Source: UBA4744 sp963717135
GTDB lineage: Bacteria > Actinomycetota > Acidimicrobiia > Spongiisociales > UBA4744
Assembly (NCBI GenBank): GCA_963717135.1
Contig: CAVQVN010000009.1
Coordinates: 1,178,001-1,242,000, forward strand
Direction: 5' to 3'
DNA: 64,000 nucleotides
This document shows positions 24,977-33,226 of the stretch, piece by piece. The translations under genes were made by a program, and so were the position numbers. The notes below the pieces were generated by a model that saw nothing but the letters and a program-made list of their open reading frames with translations, ran no database searches and had not been told where the DNA came from. The first letter of the stretch is position 1. Each line of letters begins with the position of its first letter.

Positions 24977-26857
24977 TCACAGCTTGATCACGGTGGCGGT
25001 GAGGGGACCGACCTCGGTGACGACGACCGAACCCAAGGTGGGACGGACTTGACCGGGTCCCCAGAGGGTCTGGGGTTTCCCCGAGCGAACCGGCACGCTG
25101 ATCGCTCCCAACGCTTTGCCGCGATTGATGATCACCAGCAGGCTTTCACCCTGCCAAGATCGGGTGAAGGCGAACGCGTCATCTGATCGCCAAACGAACC
25201 GCATATCTCCGTATCGAAGGGCCGGATGGCGGCGCCGCATCCAGGTCAGCGCGGTCACGGTGTCGAGCAAGGTTCGGTTCCACAGGCCCTCGTCATGCCA
25301 CGGGAACCCGCCCCGCGAGGCAGGCTCTTCGCCCCCCGTCATCCCGACCTCATCGCCGTAGTACAACCCCGGGGCTCCTTGGGCCAGCAGCTGAAAGGCC
25401 GTGGCCAGCCGGGCCTTGATGGCATCCCCGCCGGCCGCGTGCAACAAGCGTTCGGTGTCATGAGAAGACAGGAGATTCTGGTTGACCGCGGTCACCTGGG
25501 GGGCGTACAAAGCCTGCATCCGCGTGTAGCCGTCGACAAACCGCTCTGTGCTCGACCTCCCGGTCGCGAAATAGTCGATGCACAGCTCCCGAAACGTGTA
25601 GTTCATGGTGGCGTCGAATCGGTCTCCTTGCAGCCAGGGCAAGGCGTCCCCCATGACCTCGGCCAGCAGGTAGGTGTCGGGATACGAGGCCTTGACGGCC
25701 GTGCGGAAGTCGACCCAGAAATCGTCATCGACATAGCGGGCGACGTCCATCCGCCAACCATCGATGCCGTACTCGGCAATCCAGTGGACGGCGACATCGA
25801 GGAAGTACCGGCGGGCTTGCGGGTTGGCCAGATTGATGCGCGGCATCGACGGTACGCCGTACCAACACTCATAACTGGTCTCGACCGGCGGACCATCGTC
25901 GTCGGCTTCCTCCAGCGCCAGACCCGACTCGTCGTGGAGCCGCCGCAGATGCTCCAGATAAGCATCCGGGTTCGACCAGTTCGATGCCATCAGTTGATGG
26001 GGCCGTACCTTGATTCGCACGGGGTAATCACCGACGACGAACCAATCCCGGTAGGCAGAATCGGCACCATGGACGATCAGGTCCGCGAACGCGAAGAAGT
26101 TGGGGTGGCAATGGTTGAAAGAGGCATCGAGAATCAGCTTTATGTCACGGTGGTGAAGTCGCTCGATGAGTCTCCGGAGCGCCTCGTTGCCGCCGAAGTG
26201 GCCGTCCACCTCGTAGTAGTCGGTGGTGTCGTATTTGTGGGTTGACGGGGACGAGAAGATGGGGTTCAGGTATACCGCGTCGATCCCCAGGTCGGCCAGG
26301 TAGTCGGCCTTCTCGGCGATGCCAATCAGATCGCCACCCTGGTGGCGCAGCCAGTGGGGCGGAGTCCCCCACGGATCGACGCCCTCCGGGTCGAGGGAGG
26401 GATCACCGTTGTAGAACCTCTCGGGGAAGATCTGATAGATGACGGCCCCGCGCGCCCAGTCGGGCACGGCGAACGGCGTGAGTTCATCCGGTTCGAGAGT
26501 CCAGCGATCGAGTCGCTCCACTGCGTTGCCGACCCCGGCCGGAACCAGGTAGACGGACGTCGAGAGGCCGCTGCGAAACGCGAACGTGTACGAGAAGGGC
26601 TTGGCAGGCCGGTCAATCGCTACCTGCCAGACGTCGAAGCGGGACCCCGGGACGGCTTTCTCCATCGCTACTCCCGATCCGTCGGACGGGACCAGATGCC
26701 CGTCCCGGAGACCCGACTCGGCCATCACCCGGAACTGGATTCGACCGTCGGCGAGCAGGTCGAGATGGGCTCGTTGGGCCGGATCGTACCGGAGGTCGTA
26801 GGGGAAGAGATGACCGTTGTCTTTGAAGAACCGGGCGTCGGGGAAATAACTCGTCAT
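24977..26857 (-). CDS. GH13 alpha-amylase family enzyme (cyclomaltodextrinase/neopullulanase-like)
   Basis: 626-residue intracellular glycoside hydrolase. Residues 1-125 form an N-terminal beta domain like that of cyclodextrin-degrading GH13 enzymes, then the TIM barrel begins at GAVIYQIFPERF. Conserved regions: DASFNH (244-249), GWRMDVARY with nucleophile D371, LLAEVMGD with acid/base E400, and SSHDTERL with D467. A C-terminal beta domain follows. No signal peptide is present, so it probably acts on internal maltodextrin or cyclodextrin. No other starch gene is adjacent. Start ATG has GATACT 8 nt upstream as a possible -10. Confidence 0.9.
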   Translation of the reverse strand: MTSYFPDARFFKDNGHLFPYDLRYDPAQRAHLDLLADGRIQFRVMAESGLRDGHLVPSDGSGVAMEKAVPGSRFDVWQVAIDRPAKPFSYTFAFRSGLSTSVYLVPAGVGNAVERLDRWTLEPDELTPFAVPDWARGAVIYQIFPERFYNGDPSLDPEGVDPWGTPPHWLRHQGGDLIGIAEKADYLADLGIDAVYLNPIFSSPSTHKYDTTDYYEVDGHFGGNEALRRLIERLHHRDIKLILDASFNHCHPNFFAFADLIVHGADSAYRDWFVVGDYPVRIKVRPHQLMASNWSNPDAYLEHLRRLHDESGLALEEADDDGPPVETSYECWYGVPSMPRINLANPQARRYFLDVAVHWIAEYGIDGWRMDVARYVDDDFWVDFRTAVKASYPDTYLLAEVMGDALPWLQGDRFDATMNYTFRELCIDYFATGRSSTERFVDGYTRMQALYAPQVTAVNQNLLSSHDTERLLHAAGGDAIKARLATAFQLLAQGAPGLYYGDEVGMTGGEEPASRGGFPWHDEGLWNRTLLDTVTALTWMRRRHPALRYGDMRFVWRSDDAFAFTRSWQGESLLVIINRGKALGAISVPVRSGKPQTLWGPGQVRPTLGSVVVTEVGPLTATVIKL

Positions 26858-26895
26858 CGACTCTCAGTATCGGGTTCGAAGATGCTACTGGTTGT

Positions 26896-28638
26896 CTATC
26901 CCCTCGACCGTTTGGCGGCCACCCAGTCGAGGAATTGATCGACCGGCCAGGTGTTGACCACCTGGTTCCGGTCGGCCCAACCCCGTTGCGCATTCAAGAC
27001 TCCCCACTGCATCTGATCCAATTCGCCAATGGTGTGGGCGTCGGTGCCGAGCACCAGGTAGATACCGGCTGCTCCGGCCCGGCGCGTCACCTCCGGGGAA
27101 ATGTCGAGGCGCCGCAGGTGACAGTTGATCTCCAGCGCCGTGCCGGTTTCCGCCGCTGCCTCGATCACCGCGTCGATGTCGAGCTCGATGCCTGGTCGTG
27201 AACCAATCTGCCGTCCGGTCAGGTGGCCGATGGCGTTGACGGCCGGATGATGCATCGCCGCGATCACCCGGCGGGTCTGCGCGTCCCGGTCGAGATCGAA
27301 CAGCGAATGCACGCTGGCCACTCCCCAATCGAATCCCGCCAGGAACTCATCGTCGTAGTCGACGTGCCCTTCCCGGTCGATGTTCAGCTCGCACCCGTGG
27401 AGGATGCGAATCGGCTGGTATCGCTCGGCCAGCCCGGCAATCCTCTTCCTTTGGGCGAGCATCTCATCGCGCGACGCCCCGTTGATGCGTAGGTCTTCCC
27501 CATGATCCGTGATGGCCACGTAGGCCATTCCCCGGGCGGCCACCGCATCGAGCATGTCTTCGAGTGCCTCGTGGCCGTCTCCCGACAGATCGGTATGGAC
27601 GTGAAGATCTCCTTTGATGTCTTCGAGGCGAACCAGGTTGGGCAAGCTGTGCTCCAGCGCCGCCTCGATCTCCCCGGTGTCTTCTCGCAGAGGTGGCTCT
27701 ATGAAAGGCAACCCGAGGTCGTGGTAGATGTCTTCTTCAGTGCGTGAGGCAACCACTTCCCCGGATTCGATCTCGGACAGGGCGTACTCGTTGAGGGTCC
27801 AACCCCGGTCGAGAGCCAGCTGGCGAAGCCGGATGTTGTGCGCCTTCGAACCGGTGAAGTACAGCAGGGCGGCGCCGTACTGGTCGGGATCGACAACTCG
27901 CAGATCGACCTGCATGCCGGCATGCGTGAGTACCGAGGTCTTCGTGTCACCTTGGCCGATGACCTCTTTGACGACGGGCAATCCGAGGAAGCCTTCCATT
28001 ACTCCGGCGTGATCCTCGGCCGCTACCAGGATGTCGAGGTCGCCGATGGTTTCCCGGAACCGTCGCAGGCTCCCGGCATACTCGACCGCCACCACCCCTT
28101 CGACCGCCGCCAGCGCGTCAACGACTTCTGTTGCAATCGGGAGAGCATGCTCGATGGGAGTCCGCTGCTCCTTTCCGGATAGACCCAGCCGCTCGATCGC
28201 CTGGATCAGCTTTTCCTCGCTCTTGGGCCCGAACCCGGCAATGCCTCGCAACGCCTGTTCGTCGATGGCTCTCCGCAAGTCATCCACGGAACCGATGCCC
28301 AACTCTTCGTGCAGCACGGCAACCCGCTTGGATCCCAGACCCGGGATCCGGGTGAGGCGGACGTACTCGGGTGGGTAGTCCCCGCGCAGCTTCTCGAGTT
28401 TGGCGATTTTGCCCGTCTCGAGGTACTCCCGGATCTTCTGGGCCGTACTCTTCCCGATGCCTTTGGTGGCGATCAACTGGCTCTCGGACATGGAATCGAC
28501 CTCGGTCACCAGGCCGTCGACCGCTCGCGCCGCATTCTCGTAGGCCCGTACCCGGAACGCCTGGGGAGACCCCTCGTCCAGCTCGGTGAGCAGGGCCAAC
28601 TCGCTCAGCAGACGGGCAACTTCACGATTGCGGGACAT
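26896..28638 (-). CDS. polX: DNA polymerase/3'-5' exonuclease PolX
   Basis: 580-residue family X polymerase. N-terminal helix-hairpin-helix domains (LIATKGIGKSTAQKI and RIPGLGSKRVAVLHEEL) and a polymerase palm with YAGSLRRFRETIGDLDILV supply the catalytic Asp pair, followed by VDLRVV. After about residue 340 a PHP domain (GDLHVHTDLSGDG, AITDHGEDL, HGCELNID, ALEINCHLRRLD, GTDAHTIGEL) gives the metal-dependent exonuclease. Role: gap filling in base-excision repair. The ATG at 28638 is chosen because TATGCT lies 7 nt upstream as a leaderless -10; an ATG at 28650 would be inside that hexamer. Confidence 0.93.
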   Translation of the reverse strand: MSRNREVARLLSELALLTELDEGSPQAFRVRAYENAARAVDGLVTEVDSMSESQLIATKGIGKSTAQKIREYLETGKIAKLEKLRGDYPPEYVRLTRIPGLGSKRVAVLHEELGIGSVDDLRRAIDEQALRGIAGFGPKSEEKLIQAIERLGLSGKEQRTPIEHALPIATEVVDALAAVEGVVAVEYAGSLRRFRETIGDLDILVAAEDHAGVMEGFLGLPVVKEVIGQGDTKTSVLTHAGMQVDLRVVDPDQYGAALLYFTGSKAHNIRLRQLALDRGWTLNEYALSEIESGEVVASRTEEDIYHDLGLPFIEPPLREDTGEIEAALEHSLPNLVRLEDIKGDLHVHTDLSGDGHEALEDMLDAVAARGMAYVAITDHGEDLRINGASRDEMLAQRKRIAGLAERYQPIRILHGCELNIDREGHVDYDDEFLAGFDWGVASVHSLFDLDRDAQTRRVIAAMHHPAVNAIGHLTGRQIGSRPGIELDIDAVIEAAAETGTALEINCHLRRLDISPEVTRRAGAAGIYLVLGTDAHTIGELDQMQWGVLNAQRGWADRNQVVNTWPVDQFLDWVAAKRSRG

Positions 28639-28645
28639 GGCGCGA

Positions 28646-28651
28646 AGCATA
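28646..28651 (-). promoter_or_regulatory. Candidate leaderless -10 hexamer TATGCT for polX
   Basis: On the minus strand TATGCT is followed by 7 nt (TCGCGCC) and the ATG at 28638. No ribosome-binding sequence lies between. Confidence 0.5.
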
Positions 28652-28680
28652 GGTCCGTTCCCGGATCAGTTTGGAGGCGC

Positions 28681-28715
28681 TTTCCGGTGGTGTCGTCGGG
28701 ACGCCAAAGACGGAG
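28681..28715. repeat. Degenerate right half of the 46-bp palindromic element
   Basis: TTTCCGGTG, a spacer, then GACGCCAAAGACGGAGAA matches the right half and right flank of copy 2 (16604-16637). The left arm TTTGGCGTC is absent. It lies upstream of the BNR-propeller gene. Confidence 0.45.
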
Positions 28716-28756
28716 AAGGATCGGTAGGCTCGCTCGCAAGTCGGAGGAGGTTGAGA

Positions 28757-29806
28757 ATGGGTGTGACACTGGCAGTCGGCACCGAGAAGGGTGCCTATCT
28801 CCTGCGTTCGGATGACGCGCGCGGCGCGTGGGACTTCGATGGGCCCATGTTCAAGGGCTGGAAGGTCACCGCGTTCGGCGAAGCGGGCGACGGGACCTAC
28901 CTTCTGGCCACCGGCAGCAACTGGTTCGGGGCGGCTTTGCACCGATCGAAGGACCTCGAGGAATGGGCGCAGATTCTCGAGGGTCCCGCCTGGCCGGAGG
29001 GCGGTGACCGCAAACTCACCCAGATCTGGACACTGACCCGCGCCGGGGACGACCTCTACGCCGGGGTCGACGAGGCGGGCCTCTTCCGCAGCAACGACCA
29101 CGGTGAGACCTGGCATCCCGTCGAGGCGCTCAACGAGCATCCCACTCGACCATTCTGGCAACCGGGTTTGGGTGGCCTGGCCGCCCACCGGGTGGTCGTC
29201 GATCGAAACGACCCGGACCGCATCTGGGTTGCCATCAGTGCCGTTGGGGTGTTCCGTAGCGACGATGGGGGCGCCACCTGGAACACGAAGAACGCGGGAG
29301 TTGTCCGGACGGTCGACGATGAGCAACACGACGATATCGGCTATTGCGTGCACGGCCTCGTCCAGGACCCCGATGATGCAAACCGTCTCTATCGCCAGGA
29401 ACACCAGGGGGTGTTTCGGACCGACGACGGAGGCGACGGCTGGGAACGGATCGAACAGGGTCTCCCTTCCCGGTTTGGTTTTCCGATCGGTCTGGACGAG
29501 GAGACCGGCAGCTTGTTCGTGATTCCACTGGAAAGCGACGAGAATCGACTCCCGGTCGACGGAACCTTCCGGGTGTACCGCAGCGCCGACCGCGGCAACT
29601 CCTGGCAAGTTGCCGGAACGGGTTACCCGGAGGCAGCCACTTTCACCGCGGTCCTCCGCGGCGCTATGGACACGGACGGTCGGCGGGGCGTCTACCTGGG
29701 CACCACCGCCGGAAGGGTCATCGTCACGGCCGATGCGGGAGAGACCTGGACCACTCTGCCGTGGACCTTGCCCCGCATCCTGTCCGTTCGCGTCTTGTCG
29801 GACTGA
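28757..29806 (+). CDS. BNR/VPS10-type beta-propeller protein (sialidase-like repeats)
   Basis: 349-residue soluble protein made of propeller blades with Asp-box turns: SKDLEEW, SNDHGETWH, SDDGGATWN, TDDGGDGWE, SADRGNSWQ and TADAGETWT, at fairly regular 45-70 residue spacing. Asp boxes mark sialidases and many non-enzymatic propellers; the catalytic Arg triad of sialidases is not evident, so enzyme activity is unproven. No signal peptide. GGAGGAGG precedes the ATG at 28757 and TAGGCT about 30 nt upstream may be the -10. The next gene, a MoaD/ThiS-like protein, starts 5 nt after its stop, so the two are one unit. Confidence 0.82.
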   Translation: MGVTLAVGTEKGAYLLRSDDARGAWDFDGPMFKGWKVTAFGEAGDGTYLLATGSNWFGAALHRSKDLEEWAQILEGPAWPEGGDRKLTQIWTLTRAGDDLYAGVDEAGLFRSNDHGETWHPVEALNEHPTRPFWQPGLGGLAAHRVVVDRNDPDRIWVAISAVGVFRSDDGGATWNTKNAGVVRTVDDEQHDDIGYCVHGLVQDPDDANRLYRQEHQGVFRTDDGGDGWERIEQGLPSRFGFPIGLDEETGSLFVIPLESDENRLPVDGTFRVYRSADRGNSWQVAGTGYPEAATFTAVLRGAMDTDGRRGVYLGTTAGRVIVTADAGETWTTLPWTLPRILSVRVLSD

Positions 29807-29811
29807 AGGTC

Positions 29812-30090
29812 ATGGCCATAATCGAGGTGCGGCTGCCGGGTCTTCTGGCCCAGATCATGGGCGGTTCGAAACGGTTGGAGGTCGAAGCCGACACCGTCCG
29901 GGGTGCCGTCGACCGGCTGTTGATCGAATACCCCATCCTCAAGGTGCACCTCTTCGACGAGTCCGGTGAGCTGCGGCCACACGTCAACCTCTTTCACAAC
30001 GAAACGAACACCCGGTGGCTTTCGTCGATGGATGTCCCCGTGCAGAGCGGCGACGCTTTGACGGTGATGCAGGCGGTCTCCGGCGGCTGA
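29812..30090 (+). CDS. MoaD/ThiS-family sulfur carrier protein
   Basis: 92-residue ubiquitin-like beta-grasp protein ending in the diagnostic Gly-Gly (AVSGG). IEVRLPGLLAQIMGG and the terminal GDALTVMQAVSGG match MoaD/ThiS carriers, which are adenylated and thiocarboxylated at the C-terminal Gly. There is no MoaE, ThiG, MoeB or cysteine-synthase gene nearby, so the pathway is unknown. The tight linkage to the BNR propeller gene (5-nt gap) suggests a shared job. The ATG at 29812 is preferred over the 29761 frame start, which lies in the propeller gene. Confidence 0.88.
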   Translation: MAIIEVRLPGLLAQIMGGSKRLEVEADTVRGAVDRLLIEYPILKVHLFDESGELRPHVNLFHNETNTRWLSSMDVPVQSGDALTVMQAVSGG

Positions 30091-30101
30091 ACGAGCCGGT
30101 C

Positions 30102-30515
30102 TCACCTTCCGCTCGGTCGGACGGTTTCGGTTTGCTTGGTGGGGAGCCACATGATGTAGGCGGTGATCCCCATCGCCAGCAGGATCAAACCGACTCGCAC
30201 CGCCGCGTGGTCGACGACCCAGACGGTGGTGATGGTGAAGGTGACGGCGATCGCGACGATGGCGATCAGCTTGGCCCGGGCACTGAACCCGACCCCGGCT
30301 CTCCAGTCCCGGACCAGCGGCCCGAACATCTTGTGGTTCAACAGCCACTCATCAAATCGCTGTGATGACTTCGAGAAGAAGAAGGCCGCCAAAATGATGG
30401 GCATGGTGGTGGGGATTCCGGGAAGAACCGTTCCGACAACCCCCAATCCCAGCGACAGGAAACCCAGTACCAGGTAGACACCTCGCAGCCAGCGATTCTC
30501 AACGACCTGCGCCAT
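30102..30515 (-). CDS. DUF454/YbaN-family inner-membrane protein
   Basis: 137-residue membrane protein with a hydrophobic N-terminal pair (YLVLGFLSLGLGVVGTVLPGIPTTMPIILAAFFFSKSS) and a C-terminal pair of helices, giving about four TM segments. LGxxGxVLPxxPTTPFxLLAAxxFxxSS is the DUF454 signature. Cellular role is unknown. TATCCT lies 8 nt before the ATG and could be a near-leaderless -10. Convergent with the MoaD gene, 11 nt apart. Confidence 0.88.
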   Translation of the reverse strand: MAQVVENRWLRGVYLVLGFLSLGLGVVGTVLPGIPTTMPIILAAFFFSKSSQRFDEWLLNHKMFGPLVRDWRAGVGFSARAKLIAIVAIAVTFTITTVWVVDHAAVRVGLILLAMGITAYIMWLPTKQTETVRPSGR

Positions 30516-30662
30516 AGACCGGGAGGATATCGGGGCGAGGAATCAACGCCGAGTCGGAATCTTTCCGACACAGCGGCAGTTCGTCAACAGTGGCAATCAT
30601 TTTTTGCCGACAGTCTGGTCCGGCAGTGGTACCCGGCGATGGGTTGGTACCCTGCCGATCGC

Positions 30663-32018
30663 ATGGCCGATCAAGAAATACACAAAACCTGGCTGAGTTC
30701 AGGACGTTTCATTCCCCGCCGTTTTATCCGGCCCGCTTTGCGGTTCACCCAGGTCGAGGCTGCCTCGGGGATTGTGCTTCTCATTGCGGCCGTGGTTGCG
30801 GTGATCTGGGCCAACTCTTCCTTTGGTGACACCTACGACGAAATGTGGGAAACGGTCTTCCGGGTCGAAGTGGGTTCCTTCCACCTCGAAGAATCCCTCC
30901 GTGATCTGGTCAACGACGGCTTGATGGCCATCTTCTTTCTGGTGGTGGGTCTGGAGATCAAGCGAGAGTTGGTGGTCGGCGAATTGCGCGATCCGAAGGC
31001 CGCGGCTCTACCCGCCATCGCCGCGTTGGGCGGCATGATCGTGCCCGCCTTGCTCTTCATTGCGTTCGTAGCCGGAGAAGGCGGCGAATCAGCTCGTGGT
31101 TGGGGGATTCCGATGGCAACCGACATAGCCTTCTCCCTCGGGGTGGTCGCCCTGCTGGGGAGCCGGGTCCCGGTTGGAGCCAAGTTGTTCCTCCTCGCCC
31201 TGGCCATCGTCGACGACATCGGAGCCATCGCCGTCATCGCCGTCTTCTACACCGAGGAGCTCTCCTTCCCGTGGCTGGGGGCGTCGGTCGTCACCCTCAT
31301 CGTGATGTGGCTGGCCCAGAAAGGAGGAGTTCGGGCCTCGGCGTTCTACTGGCCGATGGGATTTGTGGCCTGGTTCTTCCTACTCGAATCGGGGGTGCAC
31401 GCCACTTTGGCCGGGGTGGCACTGGGTTTGATGACGCCCGCCCGGGCTATGTACTCGGACGAGGAGTACCACCGCAAGGCAACCCGTATCCTCAAGACCT
31501 ACGCGGCAGAGCCGAAATCGCCCCACGGCGATGCCCGCGTCGACCATGAAGCTCGCCAGCTTGCCTCAATCGCCAGGGAATCGATCGCACCGCTGAACCG
31601 TCTCGAACACCTGCTGCACCCCTGGAGCTCCTTCTTGATCGTCCCCTTGTTTGCGCTCGCCAACGCCGGAGTTCGCTTTGGCGGAGTGGACCTCGTCGAT
31701 GCCCTCACCAGTCCGGTGGCGCTGGGAGTCGGGATCGGCCTTCTGGTGGGCAAGATGGTGGGTGTCTCCGCCTTCACCGCTCTCGCCGTTCGGCTCGGAT
31801 TGGGACGCCTCCCTCGCCACACCACCTGGACGCACATCATCGGAGTGGCCGCCTTGGCCGGAATCGGCTTCACCGTCTCCTTGTTCGTGACCGGGTTGGC
31901 GTTTGAAGACCCGGCGCTCACCGACCTGGCCAAGATCGGCATCTTCGCCGGCTCGGGGACCGCCGGGCTCATCGGATACTCCATCCTCCGTGTCAGCGGC
32001 CGCTCACGTTCCTCTTAG
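30663..32018 (+). CDS. nhaA: Na+/H+ antiporter NhaA
   Basis: 451-residue, about 12-TM electrogenic sodium:proton antiporter. Diagnostic elements are AASGIVLLIAAVVAVIWANS in TM1, MATDIAFSLGVVALLG with D154 and LALAIVDDIGAIAVIA with D184-D185 (equivalent to E. coli D133 and D163-D164, the ion and proton site). The C-terminus has the GFTVSLFVTGLAF helix of TM11. Actinobacterial homologues share the loop with GDARVDHEARQLASIARES. ATG 30663 is preferred; an ATG at 30639 adds eight residues. It is one of two antiporters in the window and suggests a saline or alkaline habitat. Confidence 0.94.
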   Translation: MADQEIHKTWLSSGRFIPRRFIRPALRFTQVEAASGIVLLIAAVVAVIWANSSFGDTYDEMWETVFRVEVGSFHLEESLRDLVNDGLMAIFFLVVGLEIKRELVVGELRDPKAAALPAIAALGGMIVPALLFIAFVAGEGGESARGWGIPMATDIAFSLGVVALLGSRVPVGAKLFLLALAIVDDIGAIAVIAVFYTEELSFPWLGASVVTLIVMWLAQKGGVRASAFYWPMGFVAWFFLLESGVHATLAGVALGLMTPARAMYSDEEYHRKATRILKTYAAEPKSPHGDARVDHEARQLASIARESIAPLNRLEHLLHPWSSFLIVPLFALANAGVRFGGVDLVDALTSPVALGVGIGLLVGKMVGVSAFTALAVRLGLGRLPRHTTWTHIIGVAALAGIGFTVSLFVTGLAFEDPALTDLAKIGIFAGSGTAGLIGYSILRVSGRSRSS

Positions 32019-32029
32019 AAGATTCACAG

Positions 32030-32130
32030 CCTTCCATCCATGTGTCCCTTGGTATGTGAAATAATCTTAGTGGTATAGCATCAGATTACGTGATAGACTA
32101 CGTAGAGACAATCAATGAGGAAAGGAGTGG
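32030..32130 (+). promoter_or_regulatory. AT-rich promoter region of the hsp20 gene
   Basis: This is clearly AT-richer than its surroundings. TTGGTA (32049-32054) and several TA-rich hexamers (TAATCT, TATAGC, TAGACT) are possible promoter parts, CTACGTAG (32098-32105) is an 8-bp palindrome, and AAAGGAG (32122-32127) is the ribosome site. No HspR-type CTTGAGT inverted repeat and no CIRCE element is seen. Confidence 0.4.
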
Positions 32131-32132
32131 CG

Positions 32133-32558
32133 ATGGTGTTACGTTTTGCCGATCCGTTTGAGGAAATCAACCAATTTCTCGGCAGAGGCAATTGGCGAGG
32201 TGGGATGGCTCCGATGGATGCCTACGAGAAGGACGGTATGTACACCCTCCGGTTCGACCTCCCCGGAGTCGATCCGGATCATGTCGACCTGCTGGTAGAG
32301 AACAATGTCCTCACCGTGACCGCCGACCGCAAATTGGAAGATACCGAAGGCGCCAACTGGTTGCTGCGGGAACGCCCCACCGGGACCCATAGCCGGGAGG
32401 TTCGCCTGGGAGACCGCCTCGACACCGGGAAGGTCCAGGCCAACTACGACCAGGGAGTACTCACCGTGACGATCCCGATTCGAGAAGAGGCCAAGCCTCA
32501 GCGAATCGCCATCACCCCCGGCTCCCATGAGGCCATCACCGTCGAGTCCAGTTCCTGA
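32133..32558 (+). CDS. Hsp20 / alpha-crystallin family small heat-shock protein
   Basis: 141-residue chaperone that holds unfolding proteins. The alpha-crystallin domain spans about residues 30-130 (MYTLRFDLPGVDPDHVDLLVENNVLTVTADR ... ANYDQGVLTVTIPI), with the usual GVLTV near the end and an IPI-type motif. The ATG at 32133 follows AAAGGAG by 5 nt; an upstream ATG at 32115 overlaps that ribosome site and is rejected. A large nested hairpin lies directly downstream. Confidence 0.92.
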   Translation: MVLRFADPFEEINQFLGRGNWRGGMAPMDAYEKDGMYTLRFDLPGVDPDHVDLLVENNVLTVTADRKLEDTEGANWLLRERPTGTHSREVRLGDRLDTGKVQANYDQGVLTVTIPIREEAKPQRIAITPGSHEAITVESSS

Positions 32559-32578
32559 TCCGACGGAGCTCGCCCATC

Positions 32579-32645
32579 GGACACCCGGCCGAGCCATCGG
32601 GTCCCCACTTCCCCGGGGTTCCCGATAAACCTCGGCCGGGTGTCC
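32579..32645. terminator. 67-bp nested hairpin downstream of hsp20
   Basis: Outer arms 32579-32593 and 32631-32645 are perfect 15-bp complements (GGACACCCGGCCGAG and its reverse complement). Inside, ATCGGG (32596-32601) pairs with CCCGAT (32621-32626) and CCCC with GGGG around ACTTCC. No T-run follows, so it may terminate hsp20 by another route or be a mobile palindromic element. Confidence 0.65.
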
Positions 32646-32656
32646 CCGTACCGGGG

Positions 32657-32662
32657 TAGGGT
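32657..32662 (+). promoter_or_regulatory. Candidate leaderless -10 hexamer TAGGGT
   Basis: TAGGGT lies 6 nt before the ATG at 32669 of the small zinc-ribbon gene, with no ribosome site between. Confidence 0.45.
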
Positions 32663-32668
32663 GACATC

Positions 32669-32845
32669 ATGGAACCAGCCCGAGAAATCATCTGCGTCGA
32701 GTGCGGTGGAACAGCCCATCTGATCACCCCGATACCGGCAGAGGAGGAACTGGAGCCGGGAGACGTCCTCGTCTATCGGTGCGCCGAGTGTCTCGATCGC
32801 TGGGACGTGGTGTTCGAGCCCGACGACATCGAAGAAACGCTCTAG
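32669..32845 (+). CDS. Small zinc-ribbon protein (58 residues)
   Basis: Short ORF encoding MEPAREIICVECGG at the start and ending DDIEETL. Cys9-x2-Cys12 and Cys38-x2-Cys41 (ICVECGG and YRCAECLD) form a zinc ribbon, flanked by acidic stretches. The start has a leaderless-type -10. Nothing more specific can be said; such ribbons occur in RNA-polymerase- or ribosome-associated small proteins. The stop overlaps the convergent VOC gene by about 4 nt. Confidence 0.65.
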   Translation: MEPAREIICVECGGTAHLITPIPAEEELEPGDVLVYRCAECLDRWDVVFEPDDIEETL

Positions 32846-33225
32846 GAAGCCTGCCGCCAACCGGTGATCGACAGCACGTTCTCGTCCGGGTCGCGAAAAT
32901 CGGCGGCGAGAAGGTCCCGACCTTCGCTACTCATCACCACCCGCGGTTCGAATCTGAATTGCACTCCAGCGCGGGTTAGTGCCAGATAGACGGCGTCGAC
33001 GTCATCGACCTCGAAGACGACCTCAACCAGTCCGGGCGGATGGTCTTTCGTGGTGTCGCCGATGGCATTCAAGGCCAGGGTCAAGCCGCCGCCATCCAGA
33101 AACGCGAATGTTTCGCCGACTCCCTGAACGGTCATACCGAGCCGGTCCCGGTAGAACTCCAGAGATCGCTCGAGGTCTTCGACCCGAAGAATGATGTTCG
33201 AGATCTTCGTCAGCCGGGCCGTCAC
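32842..33225 (-). CDS. VOC/glyoxalase-fold protein
   Basis: About 127-residue vicinal-oxygen-chelate protein. ISNIILRVEDLERSLEFYRDRLGM is the typical first beta-alpha-beta-beta unit; FRDPDENVLSITGW is the usual end with the metal-ligand glutamate position. Members include glyoxalase I, dioxygenases and antibiotic-resistance proteins; this one is unassigned. The GTG at 33225 starts one nt after the CoA-binding gene's stop; an ATG at 33267 would add 14 residues and overlap that gene by 41 nt. Same operon as the CoA-binding gene. Confidence 0.8.
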   Translation of the reverse strand: MTARLTKISNIILRVEDLERSLEFYRDRLGMTVQGVGETFAFLDGGGLTLALNAIGDTTKDHPPGLVEVVFEVDDVDAVYLALTRAGVQFRFEPRVVMSSEGRDLLAADFRDPDENVLSITGWRQAS

Positions 33226-33226
33226 G

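Noticed and set aside
25226..26245. Plus-strand ORF of 339 codons opposite the GH13 gene
   Set aside because: Antisense to conserved catalytic regions of the amylase; no ribosome site or family.
32930..32965. GGTTCGAATC, a T-loop-like word that could mark a tRNA
   Set aside because: It lies inside the VOC gene in frame and no acceptor, D or anticodon stem can be formed around it.
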